A stretch of DNA of 64,000 nucleotides from Oscillospiraceae bacterium. Its GTDB lineage: Bacteria; Bacillota; Clostridia; Oscillospirales; Oscillospiraceae. Shown here piece after piece: positions 38,557 through 46,684 of this stretch (its first letter is position 1; each line of letters opens with the position of its first letter). The notes under the pieces were generated by a model. It made no database searches, had not been told where the DNA came from, and was given only the letters and a program-made list of their open reading frames with translations. The DNA lies in NCBI GenBank assembly GCA_902774015.1, contig CACYHB010000001.1, forward strand, positions 316,587-380,586, written 5' to 3'. A program made the translations under genes and the position numbers.

Positions 38557-38871
38557 TTAAGCGTTGATGGCTTCGATCTGAACCTTGGTATAAGGCTGAC
38601 GATGGCCCTGGGTACGACGATAGCCCTTTTTGGGCTTCATCTTGTACACGCGAACCTTAGCGCTCTTGCCGTTCTTCACCACGTTTGCGGTGACGGAAGC
38701 GCCCTCGATGACAGGAGCGCCGAAAACGGCGTTCTCACCGTCAACGACAGCCAGAACCTGGTCGAACTTGACGGAATCGCCGGCAGCCACGTCCAGCTTC
38801 TCGACGAAAATCACATCGCCCTCAGCCACACGGTACTGCTTGCCGCCGGTCACGATAACAGCATGCTTCAT
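38557..38871 (-). CDS. rplU: 50S ribosomal protein L21
   Basis: 104 residues from ATG at 38871 ([19 protein letters not shown]), with AGAGGGAGGAT upstream. Conserved C-terminal [19 protein letters not shown] binds 23S rRNA. First gene of rplU-rpmA-obg, behind a leader that may be its own control RNA. Confidence 0.97.
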   Translation of the reverse strand: MKHAVIVTGGKQYRVAEGDVIFVEKLDVAAGDSVKFDQVLAVVDGENAVFGAPVIEGASVTANVVKNGKSAKVRVYKMKPKKGYRRTQGHRQPYTKVQIEAINA

Positions 38872-38879
38872 GAATGATA

Positions 38880-38946
38880 TCCTCCCTCTTTTCAGGACTC
38901 GCTCTTGGGGTGAAGACATGGCTTACTTGATACCCCTTCAATGCGG
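38880..38946 (-). ncRNA. Candidate L21 autoregulatory leader
   Basis: The rplU leader contains GGGGT and ACCCC arms enclosing a conserved-looking GCCATGTCTTC loop segment, of the size and place of the L21 leader known from Firmicutes. I judged this by eye without a covariance model. Confidence 0.45.
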
Positions 38947-38953
38947 CCCTAAT

Positions 38954-38982
38954 AAGATACCACGGAAAAGAGGCAGTGTCAA
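38954..38982 (-). promoter_or_regulatory. Promoter of rplU-rpmA-obg
   Basis: Minus strand TTGACA (38982-38977), 17-base spacer, TATCTT (38959-38954). Start near 38947, giving a leader of about 75 bases. Confidence 0.75.
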
Positions 38983-39380
38983 CAATTTTTCTATGTTTTT
39001 TCAGTAAATTTGCAGAAAAAAATGGGCAGGGGCGAAGGATTCCCTGCAATGTTTGCAGGGAACAAGCTGCGTGATGCGCTCCCCTATCTTTCTTTTCGCT
39101 GCGCCGAAAAGAAAGACAGCTCCGCGCCTGAGCGTCAGAAGAAGCTCACATCGCTCCGTTTCCGTCAGGCATGACGAAAACTGTGCTTTGTTCCCTCCTT
39201 CTTCCTTCCTCAAAGCAAAGCAGCTTGCTTTGAAAAGGAGGAGCAGCGGAATGAACGAGCCTTCGCCGCCCCTGGCGTAGGCACGTGATATGCAGCTTGT
39301 GACGACGCGCTTCGATTCGCTCGCGCCGCTCCCTGGGTGCTGAACGACAGAGCTGCGGCTCTACGGTTTCGGATTCGACC

Positions 39381-39528
39381 GAGCCGCCGTGTCATGCTTT
39401 TGAGAGCTGCGATCTGTACGCCATAGCGGCAGCGGACACCCGGGCGCACTGAACATGCCGCCATTCGGACGGCGGCGATCCGCGATCAGACCTTGTGTCG
39501 CCCGTTCTGACAAGCGGCCTTTCTCTTT
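39381..39528 (+). repeat. Core of the repeat, copy B
   Basis: Direct match to 30923-31070, with 42 identical bases at 39461-39502. Confidence 0.85.
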
Positions 39529-39530
39529 GG

Positions 39531-39577
39531 AATTGCGTGCCGCCGCTGCCGGTGGCAGATGCAGGCGGCACGCAATT
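39531..39577. repeat. 14-pair perfect hairpin in copy B
   Basis: AATTGCGTGCCGCC (39531-39544) and GGCGGCACGCAATT (39564-39577) around a 19-base loop. Absent from copy A at the matching place, so it looks like an extra module. Confidence 0.8.
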
Positions 39578-39641
39578 TCCGCAGCCGCGACATTGGCGGG
39601 CCGTATTGACACAGGCCCGGGAATGGCATTTGCGGCAGGGT

Positions 39642-39733
39642 GGAGTACAAGAACCGTTTCTCTTTCCGCAAGAGGAAAGAGAAATGGGTCTTGATAAGCG
39701 CAGGACGGTATTTATGAGCAGTCAGCCAGATGC
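39642..39733 (-). repeat. 92-base arm of the repeat, copy B
   Basis: Reverse complement of 30595-30686 at 83 of 92 positions. Confidence 0.85.
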
Positions 39734-39759
39734 AGCTTTCTTTTCGTGCTCACAAAAGC

Positions 39760-39792
39760 AAAACGGGAGCGGCGATGTTTCGCCGCTCCCCT
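39760..39792 (-). terminator. Terminator after the RsiV-like lipoprotein
   Basis: GGGAGCGGCGA and TCGCCGCTCCC (39765-39790) with a short loop; followed on the minus strand by GTTTTGC. Confidence 0.8.
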
Positions 39793-39802
39793 GTCAGTCT
39801 TT

Positions 39803-41146
39803 TCAGTATTCCGAGAAGTTCACGCCGTCCTCCAGAAGAAGCAGGGCGCCGTTTTCACCGCTGCGGGTCAGCAGCGCTTTGTGCTGCGCGCCGTCCGCGC
39901 CGCGGTAGCTGAGCATCAGATCCGGCAGCACATCCGGCAGCACTGTCTCGATCTGCAGACCGGATGCCTCCATGCAGCTGCAGTACCAGAGCGGATCGCC
40001 CTGATAAAACAGCCCCGACTCCTCCGAATAACCGGCACGCGAGAGAAGCAGATCGTAAACACGCCCGGCGCTGCGCAGACAGAGCTGTTCGCCGCCTTCC
40101 TGTGCTTTCACCAAGTCCAGCATCGGGAAACTCCCCTCTACAACCTGGTTCATGTCCAAAAGCTCCGGTTCGCCCTCCGACAGTTTCTCGCCCGGGCAGT
40201 ACTGCGCATACAGCAGCTCGCCCAGTTCCTCATAGGGCACCGTAAAGCTCTGAATACCGGCGGCGTAGCTTGCAAGCTCATAAAGCTGGGAGAAAAGCAC
40301 GAGTCCCTCCTCATTCAGATACCAGGATCCCTCCCGCAGCAGTCTGGCGAGGGCGGTATCCAACTCGTCTTCAGGGATAAAGGACGTGATCTCCGCGCGC
40401 AGATCCTCGTCTTCCTGCAGCTGCTCCGCCATGCTCTGTGTAACAAGCGCAGCGAAAGCCTCGGTATCCGGCGTGAGCTGTTCCAGACGCAGCAGCGCGC
40501 CGCTCTTGGTATCAAAGACATAGGCCTTGCCCACATAGGAACCGTGAGCGCCGCCAAGATAAGCATATTCATTAAAATACAGGCTCAGGATGCGGCCGTC
40601 GGCCCTCTCCACACTCACGCTGCGTTCCGCCTCAAACTCCAGCGGGACCTCTGCGCCCGTCTCGTGGGCGTAGGTGAAGTTGTCGATGGCCTGTTCCAGA
40701 TAGCCGTTGTAGCCGTCGGCGTACCCGTCGCCGTAGTCGTTGCCGGTGATATAGGTCTCGTCCAGCAGGGCGATATATTCGTTGATGGCGTCAGCAGCAG
40801 CTTCCCTGCCGGGTATGCTCACATGGGGCACCGTGTCGGCAAATCGCAGGATACGCGTCGTCCCCTCCGCGGGGTCAAATTCTTCCGTCGCGCTCCGGCG
40901 GAAGTTCACGATCAAGGGGATTCGCATTTCCTCCGCGGCGTCGTCCGCAGGCGGAAGTTCGGAAGCAGTCTCCCGGTCGGGGTTCGGCGTCTCAGTCACG
41001 CTGCCCGCGAGTGTCTGCGGAGCGGGATGCCGGGTGACCTCAGGCAGCGGAGGCAGCTGCACGCTCCTCAGGGAGTCGAGCTGGGAGCAGGCCGCAAGCT
41101 GCAGCAGCATCACCAGGGCTGTCAGGATCGTCAATACTTTCTTCAT
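39803..41146 (-). CDS. Lipoprotein with DUF3298 (RsiV-like) domain
   Basis: 447 residues. Signal peptide with lipobox LAAC (Cys at about residue 20), a Pro-rich linker, then a region with FNEYAYLGGAHGSY and YVFDTKSGALLRLEQL, the DUF4163/DUF3298 pattern seen in the outer part of anti-sigma factor RsiV and in lysozyme-binding proteins. No transmembrane anti-sigma part, so it is not RsiV itself. The C-terminal half is unassigned. Overlaps the CYTH gene by four bases. Confidence 0.75.
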   Translation of the reverse strand: MKKVLTILTALVMLLQLAACSQLDSLRSVQLPPLPEVTRHPAPQTLAGSVTETPNPDRETASELPPADDAAEEMRIPLIVNFRRSATEEFDPAEGTTRILRFADTVPHVSIPGREAAADAINEYIALLDETYITGNDYGDGYADGYNGYLEQAIDNFTYAHETGAEVPLEFEAERSVSVERADGRILSLYFNEYAYLGGAHGSYVGKAYVFDTKSGALLRLEQLTPDTEAFAALVTQSMAEQLQEDEDLRAEITSFIPEDELDTALARLLREGSWYLNEEGLVLFSQLYELASYAAGIQSFTVPYEELGELLYAQYCPGEKLSEGEPELLDMNQVVEGSFPMLDLVKAQEGGEQLCLRSAGRVYDLLLSRAGYSEESGLFYQGDPLWYCSCMEASGLQIETVLPDVLPDLMLSYRGADGAQHKALLTRSGENGALLLLEDGVNFSEY

Positions 41147-41664
41147 GGTCTTAGCTCCTCTCCAATGTCTTCCTTCGGGATGGCAAGGGACAGCGCGGCG
41201 TTGGTGTAGTGCGGATCGTCGGAAACCTCGCGCACAAGACGCAGCCAGGGCGGCAGCCTGACGGGCTGGCTTTCGTCCGTGATCTCGATCTCCAGGAAGG
41301 CACGGTCGTTCCAGAACGGGAACACATCCAGTTCAAAATGCTGCCCCTCGTACACAAAGCACCAACGCGTCTTCCTGATCACGTTTCGCGCCGGGTCGGC
41401 CCGCTGCAGCAGGCAGCGATATCCGTCCTCTGAAATCTCCTCCTCGTCCTCGATGCGCCGCAGATCGGACAGCCTGGTCTTTGTGGTATGAGTATAGGCA
41501 TAGTTACCGTCCCGTCCGCGTTTGCGCACGCGCTCGGTGGTGCCTGGCCGGGCCAGCAGATAAGTCTGGGTGATCTCCGTTCCTTCCGCGTTCGCCGCAA
41601 GCCAGGCGGGATCCGGCATCCGGATCAGATATTTTCTTTCGATTTCAAAATGAATATCTCTCAT
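41143..41664 (-). CDS. CYTH domain protein
   Basis: 173 residues. Begins with the EIERKYL signature (residues 7-13), then QTYLLARPGTTERVRKRG and FLEIEITDE; acidic and basic residues alternate as needed to bind a triphosphate in the tunnel. CYTH enzymes hydrolyse inorganic triphosphate or make cAMP; the substrate cannot be told. Transcribed with the lipoprotein downstream. Confidence 0.88.
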   Translation of the reverse strand: MRDIHFEIERKYLIRMPDPAWLAANAEGTEITQTYLLARPGTTERVRKRGRDGNYAYTHTTKTRLSDLRRIEDEEEISEDGYRCLLQRADPARNVIRKTRWCFVYEGQHFELDVFPFWNDRAFLEIEITDESQPVRLPPWLRLVREVSDDPHYTNAALSLAIPKEDIGEELRP

Positions 41665-41766
41665 GGCAATTCATCCTAACACGTTTCCCCATTCGAAACA
41701 AGCGGAAAAATCTTGGTTTTTCTTAAGCCGATGCCAAAACAAAGCTCCCTGCGCCGACATAAGGAA

Positions 41767-41795
41767 CCAGGGGCTGTGAAGATCACAGCCCCTGG
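41767..41795 (-). terminator. Terminator after xerD
   Basis: CCAGGGGCTGTGA and TCACAGCCCCTGG around AGA; twelve bases after the xerD stop. No long T-run. Confidence 0.7.
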
Positions 41796-41806
41796 CATGC
41801 AGTCTC

Positions 41807-42697
41807 TCAGGCTCTCGGATGGGCCTTGTTGTATACGTCCTTCAGCTGCTTTTTCACAAGCTGAGAATAGACCTGCGTGGAGGAAATGTCCGCATGGCCC
41901 AGCATCTCCTGGATCGCATGGATGTCCGCGCCGTTTTCCAGCAGGTGCGCAGCAAAGGAATGGCGCAGCGTGTGAGGCGTGATGTCCTTTTCGATTTTGG
42001 CTTTCTTCTGATAGAACTTGATGATCTTCCAGAAGCCCTGGCGGGACATCCGCTCACCGCTCACGTTGACGAAGAGCGAGGGCTCGTCCGGCTCGGAGAT
42101 CATCTGCGGCCGCACCAGCGTAATGTAGTCCTCCAGCGCCTTGATGGCGGCGGGATACATGGGAATCACGCGCTCCTTGTTGCGGCTGTGGCATCGCACC
42201 ACACCCGCACCCAGATTCACGTCCGATATGTTAAGATCAATGAGTTCCGTCACACGCATGCCCGTGGCATACAGCATCTCCAGCATGGCCCGGTCTCGAT
42301 AACCCTTGGCGTCCACGCAGCGGGGCTGTTCCAGCAGCAGCTCCACCTCCCGGCTGGTCAGGATCTGCGGCAGCTTCTGTACGTTCTTGTCCGAAACCAG
42401 CTTCGTGGCCGGGTTCCTGGTCACGATCTGTTTGATAAACAGATAAGAATACAGGTTTTTAATGGAGGCGATAGAGCGTGAAACCGTCGCCACAGATTTT
42501 CCGTTTTCCTTGAGCCAGGCAATATACTCGCCCAGGGTCGCAGCGTCGGCATTCTCAATGTCCTCGTCACTGTGCGTCTCCAAATAGGCCGCCAGCTGTC
42601 TCACGTCCCGAAGGTAGGAACTGAGGGTGTTTGCCGAAGCGTTCTTTTCTTCTCTCAGATAATGCTCGAAGAGTTCGATGATTTCCGTATTCGTCAA
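41807..42697 (-). CDS. xerD: Tyrosine recombinase XerD
   Basis: 296 residues, normal for XerC/D. N-terminal SAM-like domain (about 1-85), catalytic part with Arg in YATGMRVTELI, HTLRHSFAAHLL, LGHADISSTQVYS with the nucleophile Tyr. Housekeeping location (not in an integron or mobile element) supports XerD for chromosome dimer resolution; no dif site was found in the window. Downstream of a membrane protein gene by 23 bases. Confidence 0.9.
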   Translation of the reverse strand: MTNTEIIELFEHYLREEKNASANTLSSYLRDVRQLAAYLETHSDEDIENADAATLGEYIAWLKENGKSVATVSRSIASIKNLYSYLFIKQIVTRNPATKLVSDKNVQKLPQILTSREVELLLEQPRCVDAKGYRDRAMLEMLYATGMRVTELIDLNISDVNLGAGVVRCHSRNKERVIPMYPAAIKALEDYITLVRPQMISEPDEPSLFVNVSGERMSRQGFWKIIKFYQKKAKIEKDITPHTLRHSFAAHLLENGADIHAIQEMLGHADISSTQVYSQLVKKQLKDVYNKAHPRA

Positions 42698-42720
42698 ACA
42701 AAACCCCTCCTTTTCTTATA

Positions 42721-43209
42721 TTATTGCAGCCAGCGCCAAAACAACAGAGCTCCGAAGACGCCCGCCAGATGCAGCGCCTGACGACTGCGAACAGCGGCAC
42801 GAGCGGAGGCGCCTCCGGACGAGAGCTCGCACGCAGCCAGGTCGGCAAGACGCATCCCTGTTTCACAGGACAAGAACAGCAGCGGCGCCGACAGGAGCAG
42901 CGGCCCGGCTGTCTGTCGCCAGAACACGGGTGCAAGCAACTCTCCGGAGTCTGCCGCTGACAGTATGTGCATGGAAAACACTCCATACAGCAGCGTGACA
43001 ACCGGGATCATCATTCCACCGAAGACACAACCGGCAAGAAGTACCGGCAGCAGAAACAGAATCGGCAACGGGGCCGGGAGGCCGTCCAGACGTGCCGTTA
43101 CGACGGGTTCCAGCCACGCAAGCAGAGCGCCGGCGAGATAAAACAGCAGCAGGCAGATCCTGTTCCCGTTCCCTTGCGTTCGAGACAGGCGGTGCAGATC
43201 AAAGCTCAT
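42721..43209 (-). CDS. Small integral membrane protein, possibly SpoIIM-like by position
   Basis: 162 residues with about four hydrophobic segments (about 18-36, 49-67, 69-85, 98-114) and a short cytosolic C terminus. I do not recognise the family from sequence. In Bacillus spoIIM lies near xerD, so a divergent SpoIIM is conceivable, but that rests on position alone. Driven by its own promoter with an unusual TTATGTAA-containing leader. Confidence 0.6.
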   Translation of the reverse strand: MSFDLHRLSRTQGNGNRICLLLFYLAGALLAWLEPVVTARLDGLPAPLPILFLLPVLLAGCVFGGMMIPVVTLLYGVFSMHILSAADSGELLAPVFWRQTAGPLLLSAPLLFLSCETGMRLADLAACELSSGGASARAAVRSRQALHLAGVFGALLFWRWLQ

Positions 43210-43462
43210 TTCGTTACCGTTATGTAATCTTCGATGAGGAAATTACACTTTACATAACTGCTTTGTGGTAACAATATATTACAATTTCTCAAAGTTATCA
43301 AGTCCTTTTTTCGATTTTTTTCAAATTATTTTTTGTGCTTATGTAAACCATTTCAGGCGATCTTCACAACAGATGGTATATTACTGCGTTTTATTATTCT
43401 GATTTTACAATATATTGTGCGCAGATCATAATCCGACAGATAAAACTCAAAAAATATTTATG
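43210..43462. promoter_or_regulatory. AT-rich control region before the xerD-linked membrane gene
   Basis: 250 bases, far AT-richer than the neighbours. Promoter on the minus strand: TTGATA (43301-43296), 17-base spacer, TATATT (43278-43273). TTATGTAA or its complement occurs at 43220-43227, 43250-43257 and 43339-43346; GTTACC/GGTAAC arms (43213-43218, 43267-43272) extend the first pair. A perfect palindrome ACAATATATTGT is at 43407-43418. Confidence 0.6.
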
Positions 43463-43894
43463 TTAACTAACTGCCTTTTGTTTCTTTTTTACTTTGAAAT
43501 GATTCTTTTTTGTATCGACTTTTCTGCCTGCAAGCATCCCGCCGGCAAAGGATCCCGCAGCGGTAAAGCTCAGGACGCTAAGGACGCTCGAAGGATCCTG
43601 TGCGCGCTCACCTGCAAGCGCCCCGACACTCAGCAGCATCAGGCAGAGCCCACCCGTGTTCATGATCGTCTGCCCTATTCCTCCCCTGCCGCGCAGCCCG
43701 AGCGCGCAGGCAAGCAGGGCGCAGACAAAACTCAATCCCGAACTCACGTAGCCGCAGCTCTCCGAACCAACGGCATGGGCTCGCAGAATGACGGCCGTGA
43801 GAAGGCTCAGCGGCAGCGCCGCGGTCCACCAGAGCGCAATGACAGACAGCAGGCTGCGCAGACTCCCCTTTCGAAGGACATTTGCCATAGACAT
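43463..43894 (-). CDS. TIGR04086-type membrane protein
   Basis: 143 residues, four hydrophobic segments and a Lys-rich C-terminal tail (KKNHFKVKKKQK). Resembles the TIGR04086/YrzE family, which lies beside yajC in Firmicutes, as here. Function unknown. An ATG two codons in (MANVLRKG) is an equally good start. The last 20 codons are AT-rich, merging into the AT-rich region that follows. Confidence 0.65.
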   Translation of the reverse strand: MSMANVLRKGSLRSLLSVIALWWTAALPLSLLTAVILRAHAVGSESCGYVSSGLSFVCALLACALGLRGRGGIGQTIMNTGGLCLMLLSVGALAGERAQDPSSVLSVLSFTAAGSFAGGMLAGRKVDTKKNHFKVKKKQKAVS

Positions 43895-43940
43895 AAAAAC
43901 ACCCCCGACGCAAAGATGTTACATCTTATTGGCGTCGGGG
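43894..43940 (-). terminator. Terminator after yajC
   Basis: CCCCGACGC and GCGTCGGGG enclosing a second stem AAGATGT/ACATCTT (43903-43940), with GTTTTT following on the minus strand and running into the next gene's start. Confidence 0.8.
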
Positions 43941-43964
43941 AGCATTCATTCCCGTGCGGGAAAC

Positions 43965-44306
43965 TTATTTGCTTTTTTTGTTCGTCTTGGCGGCCTCTTC
44001 AGCCTCCATCTTGGCGGTGGTGGAAATAGCCCACTTCTTGGTCTGCAGGCGGACGCGGTCCTCACCGGTCTCGAAGGTGATGGTGTCCTCTGTGATCTGG
44101 ACGATCTTGCCGATGATGCCGCCGATCGTGGTGATCTCATCGCCGAGGCTCAGCGAGTTGCGCATCTCCTCGGTCTTTTTCTTCTTCTTGTTCTCCGGGC
44201 GGATAATCATGAAATAGAAGATCGCAAACATCGCGATCAGCATAATGATCATCGAGCTGCCGCCGGCAGCCGCGGAAGCAGTATCAGCAGTAAGCAGGAA
44301 AAACAT
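43965..44306 (-). CDS. yajC: Preprotein translocase subunit YajC
   Basis: 113 residues from ATG at 44306 (MFFLLTADTASAAAGG); 43 upstream codons of open frame overlap tgt and are not used. One membrane helix (about 19-37, MIIMLIAMFAIFYFMIIRP), then a basic KKKKK stretch and the soluble domain with LGDEITTIGGIIGKIV. Associates with SecDF. Follows queA-tgt, the classic order. Confidence 0.93.
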   Translation of the reverse strand: MFFLLTADTASAAAGGSSMIIMLIAMFAIFYFMIIRPENKKKKKTEEMRNSLSLGDEITTIGGIIGKIVQITEDTITFETGEDRVRLQTKKWAISTTAKMEAEEAAKTNKKSK

Positions 44307-44373
44307 AGGTGGATGACCTCCAAAATTCAAAGTATTTGTATTATATCTTGTCCGTGCTCTAAATGCAAGATGC

Positions 44374-45513
44374 TTAAATCCGTTTGTCCAAAATTTCTGT
44401 ATATTCCTGCCGGAAGGCGGCGAAAGTGCCCGCATCCAGGTTCTCCCGGATCTTCCGGGTCAGGCTGTTGTAGAAGTACAGATTGTGCGCCACCGCAAGG
44501 CGCATGGCAAGCATCTCCTCCGCCTTGAACAAATGGCGGACATAGGCGCGGGAGTAGCGGCGGCAGACCGGGCAGGAGCACTTCGGGTCGATGGGCTGTT
44601 CGTCCTTCAGATACTTCTCATTCTTGATGTTGATGATGCCGTCCCAGGTGAAGAGGTGGCCGTGCCGCCCGTTGCGTGCGGGCATCACGCAGTCAAAGAA
44701 GTCCACTCCGCGCCAGACACCCTCGATGATGTTGCCCGGCGTCCCCACACCCATCAGATACCGCGGCTTGTCCTTGGGCATATACTCCTCGACGGCCTCG
44801 ATAGTGTCGTACATCTCCTGATGCGTCTCCCCTACCGCGAGGCCGCCGATGGCGTAGCCCGGCAGGTCAAGCGCAGCGATCTGTTTCATGTGCTCGATGC
44901 GCAGATCGTGGAACACCGCACCCTGGTTAATGCCGAAGAGCATCTGGCCGGGGTTCACAGCATTGTCCTCGCAGTTATAGGTCGTGATCGCCGTCTTGCA
45001 GCGCTCCAGCCAGCGATAGGTGCGATCACAGGAGCGCTTCACATAGTCATAGGGCGAGGGAATCTTGATGCACTCGTCAAAGGCCATGGCAATATCGGAG
45101 CCCAGGTTTGCCTGGATGCGCATGCTCTCCTCCGGCCCCATGAAGATGTGCCGCCCGTCCACGTGGGAGTTGAACTTCACGCCCTCCTCCGTGATCTTGC
45201 GAAGCTTTGCCAGAGAGAAGATCTGAAAGCCGCCGCTGTCCGTAAGGATCGGCCCGTCCCAGGTCATAAATCTGTGCAGGCCGCCCAGCTCCTTGATGAG
45301 CTTGTCGCCAGGGCGCACATGCAGATGGTAGGTGTTCGAGAGCTCCACCTGGCAGTCGATCTCCTTCAGGTCCCTGGCCGAGAGGGCGCCTTTGATAGCC
45401 CCCTGGGTGCCCACGTTCATGAACACCGGGGTCTGCACCGTGCCGTGGGGCGTATCCAGCATGCCACGGCGGGCGCGGCCCTCCGTCTGCTTGAGCAGTG
45501 TGTATTTTCCCAT
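44374..45513 (-). CDS. tgt: Queuine tRNA-ribosyltransferase
   Basis: 379 residues from ATG at 45513 (MGKYTLLKQTEGRARRG); another ATG at 45537 overlaps the queA stop and would add eight residues. TIM-barrel tRNA-guanine transglycosylase: TDSGGFQIFSL with the catalytic Asp, GGLAVGE, MGVGTPGNI and the zinc ligands in CSCPVCRRYSRAYVRHL. Exchanges G34 for preQ1 in GUN anticodons. Confidence 0.96.
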   Translation of the reverse strand: MGKYTLLKQTEGRARRGMLDTPHGTVQTPVFMNVGTQGAIKGALSARDLKEIDCQVELSNTYHLHVRPGDKLIKELGGLHRFMTWDGPILTDSGGFQIFSLAKLRKITEEGVKFNSHVDGRHIFMGPEESMRIQANLGSDIAMAFDECIKIPSPYDYVKRSCDRTYRWLERCKTAITTYNCEDNAVNPGQMLFGINQGAVFHDLRIEHMKQIAALDLPGYAIGGLAVGETHQEMYDTIEAVEEYMPKDKPRYLMGVGTPGNIIEGVWRGVDFFDCVMPARNGRHGHLFTWDGIINIKNEKYLKDEQPIDPKCSCPVCRRYSRAYVRHLFKAEEMLAMRLAVAHNLYFYNSLTRKIRENLDAGTFAAFRQEYTEILDKRI

Positions 45514-45533
45514 AGTCGTTTCCCTATCTCCGA

Positions 45534-46556
45534 TCATTCAAAGAAGCAGGCGTCGCCGAAGCTGAAGAAGCGGTAGCGCTGCTCCACAGCGACCTTGTAG
45601 GCATGGAGGACGTTTTCCCGTCCCGCAAGCGCGGAAACCAGCATGATGAGCGTACTCTCAGGCAGATGAAAATTAGTCACCAGCGCATCGATGCATTTGA
45701 AGCGGTAACCGGGGTAGATGAAAATGCTTGTCCAGCCGGATCTGGCCTCCAGCGTCCCGTCGTCATCGGCAAAGCTCTCCAGCGTCCGGCAGGAAGTGGT
45801 GCCCACCGCGATCACGCGGCCGCCGGCCCGCTTTGTCTCGGTGACGATACGCGCCGTTTCCTCAGGCACCATACAGAACTCCGCGTGCATCGGGTGATCC
45901 TCGATCTCCTCCTCCTTCACCGGGCGGAAGGTCCCGAGACCCACATGCAGCGTCACGTAAGAGATCTTTACGCCTTTGGCTTCAATCTGCGCCAGCAGCT
46001 CTCTTGTGAAATGCAGTCCCGCCGTGGGTGCGGCGGCGCTGCCCAATTCTCTGGAATACACGGTCTGATAGCGTTCCCCGTCCGCCAGTTCCTCCTTGAT
46101 ATAGGGCGGCAGCGGCATCTTCCCCAGGCGCTCCAGAACCTCCAGGAAAATCCCCTCGTAATGAAACCGCACGATCCTGTTTCCGCCCTCGGTGACGGCC
46201 TCGACCGTAGCGCGCAGTTCCCCATCGCCAAAAAGCAGCTCCTGCCCCGGCCGCGTCTTGCGCCCCGGGCGGCTCAGGCATTCCCAGCGCCCATTGCCCA
46301 GGTCGCGCAGCAGCACCAGCTCCACGCTGCCTCCGCTGGGCCGTGCGCCGATGAGCCGCGCGGGCAGCACGCGGGAATCGTTCAGCACAAGGCAGTCCCC
46401 TTCCCGCAGATACTCGGGCAGATCGTAAAAATGCCGGTGCTCCAGCGCGCCGGTACGTTTGTCAACATGCAGCAGGCGGGAGTGATCTCGCTCGGCGATG
46501 GGCGTCTGCGCGATCAGCTCCTCCGGCAGGTCAAAATAAAAATCTGATTTCTTCAT
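45534..46556 (-). CDS. queA: S-adenosylmethionine:tRNA ribosyltransferase-isomerase
   Basis: 340 residues from ATG at 46556 ([17 protein letters not shown]), with GGAGAAG upstream. Next queuosine step after Tgt: moves the ribosyl group of SAM onto preQ1-tRNA. Family blocks [27 protein letters not shown] and [16 protein letters not shown] present. Promoter 30-60 bases upstream. Confidence 0.96.
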   Translation of the reverse strand: MKKSDFYFDLPEELIAQTPIAERDHSRLLHVDKRTGALEHRHFYDLPEYLREGDCLVLNDSRVLPARLIGARPSGGSVELVLLRDLGNGRWECLSRPGRKTRPGQELLFGDGELRATVEAVTEGGNRIVRFHYEGIFLEVLERLGKMPLPPYIKEELADGERYQTVYSRELGSAAAPTAGLHFTRELLAQIEAKGVKISYVTLHVGLGTFRPVKEEEIEDHPMHAEFCMVPEETARIVTETKRAGGRVIAVGTTSCRTLESFADDDGTLEARSGWTSIFIYPGYRFKCIDALVTNFHLPESTLIMLVSALAGRENVLHAYKVAVEQRYRFFSFGDACFFE

Positions 46557-46583
46557 GGTCTTCTCCATTTCTCAGCTTCCGGT

Positions 46584-46612
46584 ATTCTAACAGATAGCGT
46601 TGGATTTTTCAA
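46584..46612 (-). promoter_or_regulatory. Promoter of queA-tgt-yajC
   Basis: Minus strand TTGAAA (46612-46607), 17-base spacer, TAGAAT (46589-46584). Confidence 0.7.
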
Positions 46613-46684
46613 CGGCAATCGGCATATCCGTCCGCTTTTTGCCATAGGATTTCCCTGCCGAGATCTTCCGGGGAGGGATAGTAT

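Larger units (their letters stand above)
39010..39760. repeat. Intergenic repeat element, copy B
   Basis: About 750 bases without a credible gene. Hairpin of TCTTTCTTTTCG/CGAAAAGAAAGA at 39087-39116, a core at 39381-39528, a long perfect hairpin at 39531-39577, and an arm with the TTTCTCTTTCC hairpin at 39642-39733. Shares arm and core with copy A at 30574-31200, but the arms are inverted while the core is not. Confidence 0.75.

Noticed and set aside
46613..46684. A lysine riboswitch before dapA
   Set aside because: The leader is far too short, and none of the conserved helices are visible.
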